From positions 1 through 6,178 of the forward strand of contig JAEEUD010000118.1 in the NCBI GenBank assembly GCA_016286835.1: a stretch of DNA of 6,178 nt. Reading direction: 5' to 3'. How positions within the stretch are numbered: position 1 is the first letter of the stretch; every line of letters starts with the position of its first letter. The notes under the pieces were generated by a model. That model did not search any database. It had not been told where the DNA came from and was given only the letters and a program-made list of their open reading frames with translations. This DNA comes from Pyramidobacter sp. Lineage in GTDB: Bacteria; Synergistota; Synergistia; Synergistales; Dethiosulfovibrionaceae. This document shows, in pieces, positions 4,896-6,178 of the stretch. The position numbers and the translations under genes were made by a program.

Positions 4896-5458
4896 TCCGC
4901 CACGGCCGTACGGCCAGCAACGATGCGAAACGCTATCTGGGACGGAGCGACGAACCGCTCTCACGGGGCGGCCGCGAACAGGCCCACGCGCTTTTCTCGT
5001 CCGGACTGCCGCCCGTTGAACGCGTCTTTTCCAGCCCGCTGAAACGCTGTCTGGAAACGGCAGCGATCGCCTATCCCGGGCAGCCGCCCGTCGTCGTGCC
5101 CGAATTCGTCGAGATCGACTTCGGACGGTTTGAGGGACGCACACACGATCAGCTGACGGCCGAAGAACCGGCCTATACGGCGTGGCTGGCCTCGGGCGGT
5201 ACGAGCGCGATCCCGGGCGGAGAGACGCAGACGGAACTGCGCGCCAGATGCCGCACGGGCTTTTTGCGCATGACAGCCGCAGCCGCCGGAATGGAGCGGA
5301 TCGCCGCCGTCGTACACAGCGGCGTGATCATGGCGGTCCTAGCCGAGTTCGCCCGACCGCCGCGCGCCTTTTACGACTGCTTCGTACAAAACTGCCAGAC
5401 AGTGCTGTGCGGTTGGGACGGCGAGTTTCTGACAGTGAAAGGCGGCGACCTGAAATGA
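4880..5458 (+). CDS. cobC: CobC-like alpha-ribazole phosphatase (histidine phosphatase family)
   Basis: This 192-residue histidine-phosphatase (phosphoglycerate-mutase-like) protein is most likely the alpha-ribazole-5'-phosphate or adenosylcobalamin-5'-phosphate phosphatase that completes the nucleotide loop. The RHG motif is at 7-9, with His8 as the predicted phosphoryl acceptor. SSPLKRCLETA (51-61), EIDFGRFEG (78-86, with Glu78 as likely acid) and VVHSGVI (144-150, with His146) complete the catalytic set. No ATG precedes the RHG motif at a sensible distance. The GTG at 4880 gives MEIVLIRHG, the usual start for the family, and overlaps cobS by 16 bases. Its ribosome binding site is weak (CGGGG at 4867-4871), so translation probably depends on cobS. 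The stop overlaps the next start as ATGA. The longer open frame to the left lies over cobS and is not part of the gene. CobC is the best call from context; the fold alone would not prove the substrate. Confidence 0.88.
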   Translation: MEIVLIRHGRTASNDAKRYLGRSDEPLSRGGREQAHALFSSGLPPVERVFSSPLKRCLETAAIAYPGQPPVVVPEFVEIDFGRFEGRTHDQLTAEEPAYTAWLASGGTSAIPGGETQTELRARCRTGFLRMTAAAAGMERIAAVVHSGVIMAVLAEFARPPRAFYDCFVQNCQTVLCGWDGEFLTVKGGDLK

Positions 5459-6178
5459 ACGGCATTTATTCGCTGGTCGCGCTGTGTGCGGGCTTCACGC
5501 TCGATCTGATCCTCGGAGATCCGCACGGCTGGCCTCACGTGGTGCGCCTGTGCGGATCGCTGATCGCACACACGGAAAAAACGCTACGACCGCTGTTTCC
5601 CCGCACAAAAGGCGGCGAACGGTGCGCCGGGGCTCTGCTCGTCCTGATCGTCGTGAGCGTCTGCGTCGGCGTACCGATGGCGATTCTGAAAGCGCTTTAC
5701 GCTTTTTCCCCTGTCGCCGGATGCGTGCTGGAAAGCCTTCTCTGCTACCAGCTGCTTGCCGCCCGGGCGCTGCGCGACGAAAGCCTGCCCGTGTACGAAG
5801 CGCTGAAAAAGGACAATCTGCCGGCTGCGCGCGCGGCACTTTCGATGATCGTCGGACGCGATACGAACGTGCTCGACGAAACGGGAGTGATCAAGGCGAC
5901 GGTTGAGACCGTAGCTGAAAACGCCAGTGACGGCGAAGTCGCGCCGCTGTTCTGGATGGCGCTGTTCGGCGTCGCCGGCGGATGCTTCTACAAGGCCGTC
6001 AACACGATGGACTCGATGATCGCCTACAAGAACCCGCGCTACCGCCACTTCGGCACCTGCGCGGCGATTCTGGACGATCTGGTCAACTTCATTCCCGCGC
6101 GGCTGGCCGGCCTGCTGATGGTCGTATCGGCAGGCCTGTGCGGCTGCGACGTGAAAAATGCCTGGCGCGTCTTTTGCC
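5455..6178 (+). CDS. cbiB: Adenosylcobinamide-phosphate synthase, 3'-truncated by window
   Basis: CbiB (CobD in the aerobic naming) is a membrane protein that condenses adenosylcobyric acid with aminopropanol or its phosphate, making cobinamide (phosphate), the substrate of CobU. The window holds 241 codons of a family usually near 310-320 residues, and the frame is open to the last base. Recognisable blocks are the N-terminal LDLILGDPHGWPHVVRLCG (16-34), IVGRDT (132-137), VETVAENASDG (about 150-160), NTMDSMIAYKN (183-193), and LDDLVNFIPARL near the end. Hydrophobic stretches near residues 64-82 and 165-180 fit membrane spans. The ATG overlaps the cobC-like stop (ATGA, 5455-5458), with a weak AAAGGCGG (5438-5445) upstream. 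Cobalamin genes may well continue to the right. Confidence 0.95.
   Translation, partial: MNGIYSLVALCAGFTLDLILGDPHGWPHVVRLCGSLIAHTEKTLRPLFPRTKGGERCAGALLVLIVVSVCVGVPMAILKALYAFSPVAGCVLESLLCYQLLAARALRDESLPVYEALKKDNLPAARAALSMIVGRDTNVLDETGVIKATVETVAENASDGEVAPLFWMALFGVAGGCFYKAVNTMDSMIAYKNPRYRHFGTCAAILDDLVNFIPARLAGLLMVVSAGLCGCDVKNAWRVFC

Noticed and set aside
4253..5458. 401-residue plus-strand open frame as one fusion protein
   Set aside because: Its first 209 codons lie over cobS in another frame and look like low-complexity Arg-rich shadow; only the part from the GTG at 4880 has family motifs.
5531..5546. TCACGTGG inside cbiB as a parS core
   Set aside because: Only the central bases match; the outer TGTT/AACA arms are missing and it is within a conserved coding motif (PHVVR).
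1..6178. CRISPR array, insertion sequence, tRNA or phage module
   Set aside because: No repeat-spacer pattern, transposase, terminal inverted repeats or tRNA-like fold was seen; the window is almost filled by identified metabolic and regulatory genes.

Overview
The window is GC-rich bacterial DNA with strong Shine-Dalgarno sites, tight gene packing and long antisense shadow frames, as expected at high GC. The species cannot be fixed from the sequence. The late cobalamin gene set, including a nine-cysteine partner protein, fits an anaerobic or fermentative bacterium; Synergistota or a Clostridia/Deltaproteobacteria-like lineage would be my guess, at low confidence.

Left part (1-1914): an inverted repeat that probably terminates the minus-strand gene, a complete PhzF-family isomerase/epimerase gene on the minus strand, and a divergent LysR-type regulator on the plus strand. 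The 150-bp gap between them holds two good sigma70-like promoters facing opposite ways. Their -10 hexamers (both TATACT) are the two strands of one palindrome, AGTATATACT. A 7-6-7 inverted repeat lies just upstream of the phzF promoter and inside the lysR leader. This is a classic layout for a LysR regulator controlling its divergent neighbour and itself.

Middle and right part (1915-6178): an extended -10 promoter followed by a compact plus-strand operon for late cobalamin (vitamin B12) assembly: cobT, a small Cys-rich COG2158/PF04071-like protein, cobU, cobS, a cobC-like phosphatase, and cbiB/cobD cut by the window end. CbiB attaches aminopropanol (or its phosphate) to the corrin ring. CobU phosphorylates and guanylylates cobinamide. 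CobT activates the lower-ligand base to alpha-ribazole phosphate. CobS joins the two halves, and CobC removes the phosphate. Together they form the nucleotide-loop assembly branch, usable both for de novo synthesis and for cobinamide salvage. From cobU onward the genes overlap, which suggests translational coupling.

The most unexpected signal is not a gene. Four 16-bp sequences resembling the chromosome-partitioning site parS (TGTTNCACGTGAAACA, bound by ParB/Spo0J) lie within 1.95 kb: one upstream of cobT, two starting immediately after the stop codons of cobT and the Cys-rich gene, and one inside cobU. All four contain the identical half-site TGTTCCAC. This suggests that the B12 operon sits in the origin-proximal centromere region of the chromosome, or that a ParB-like or otherwise related protein binds along the operon.
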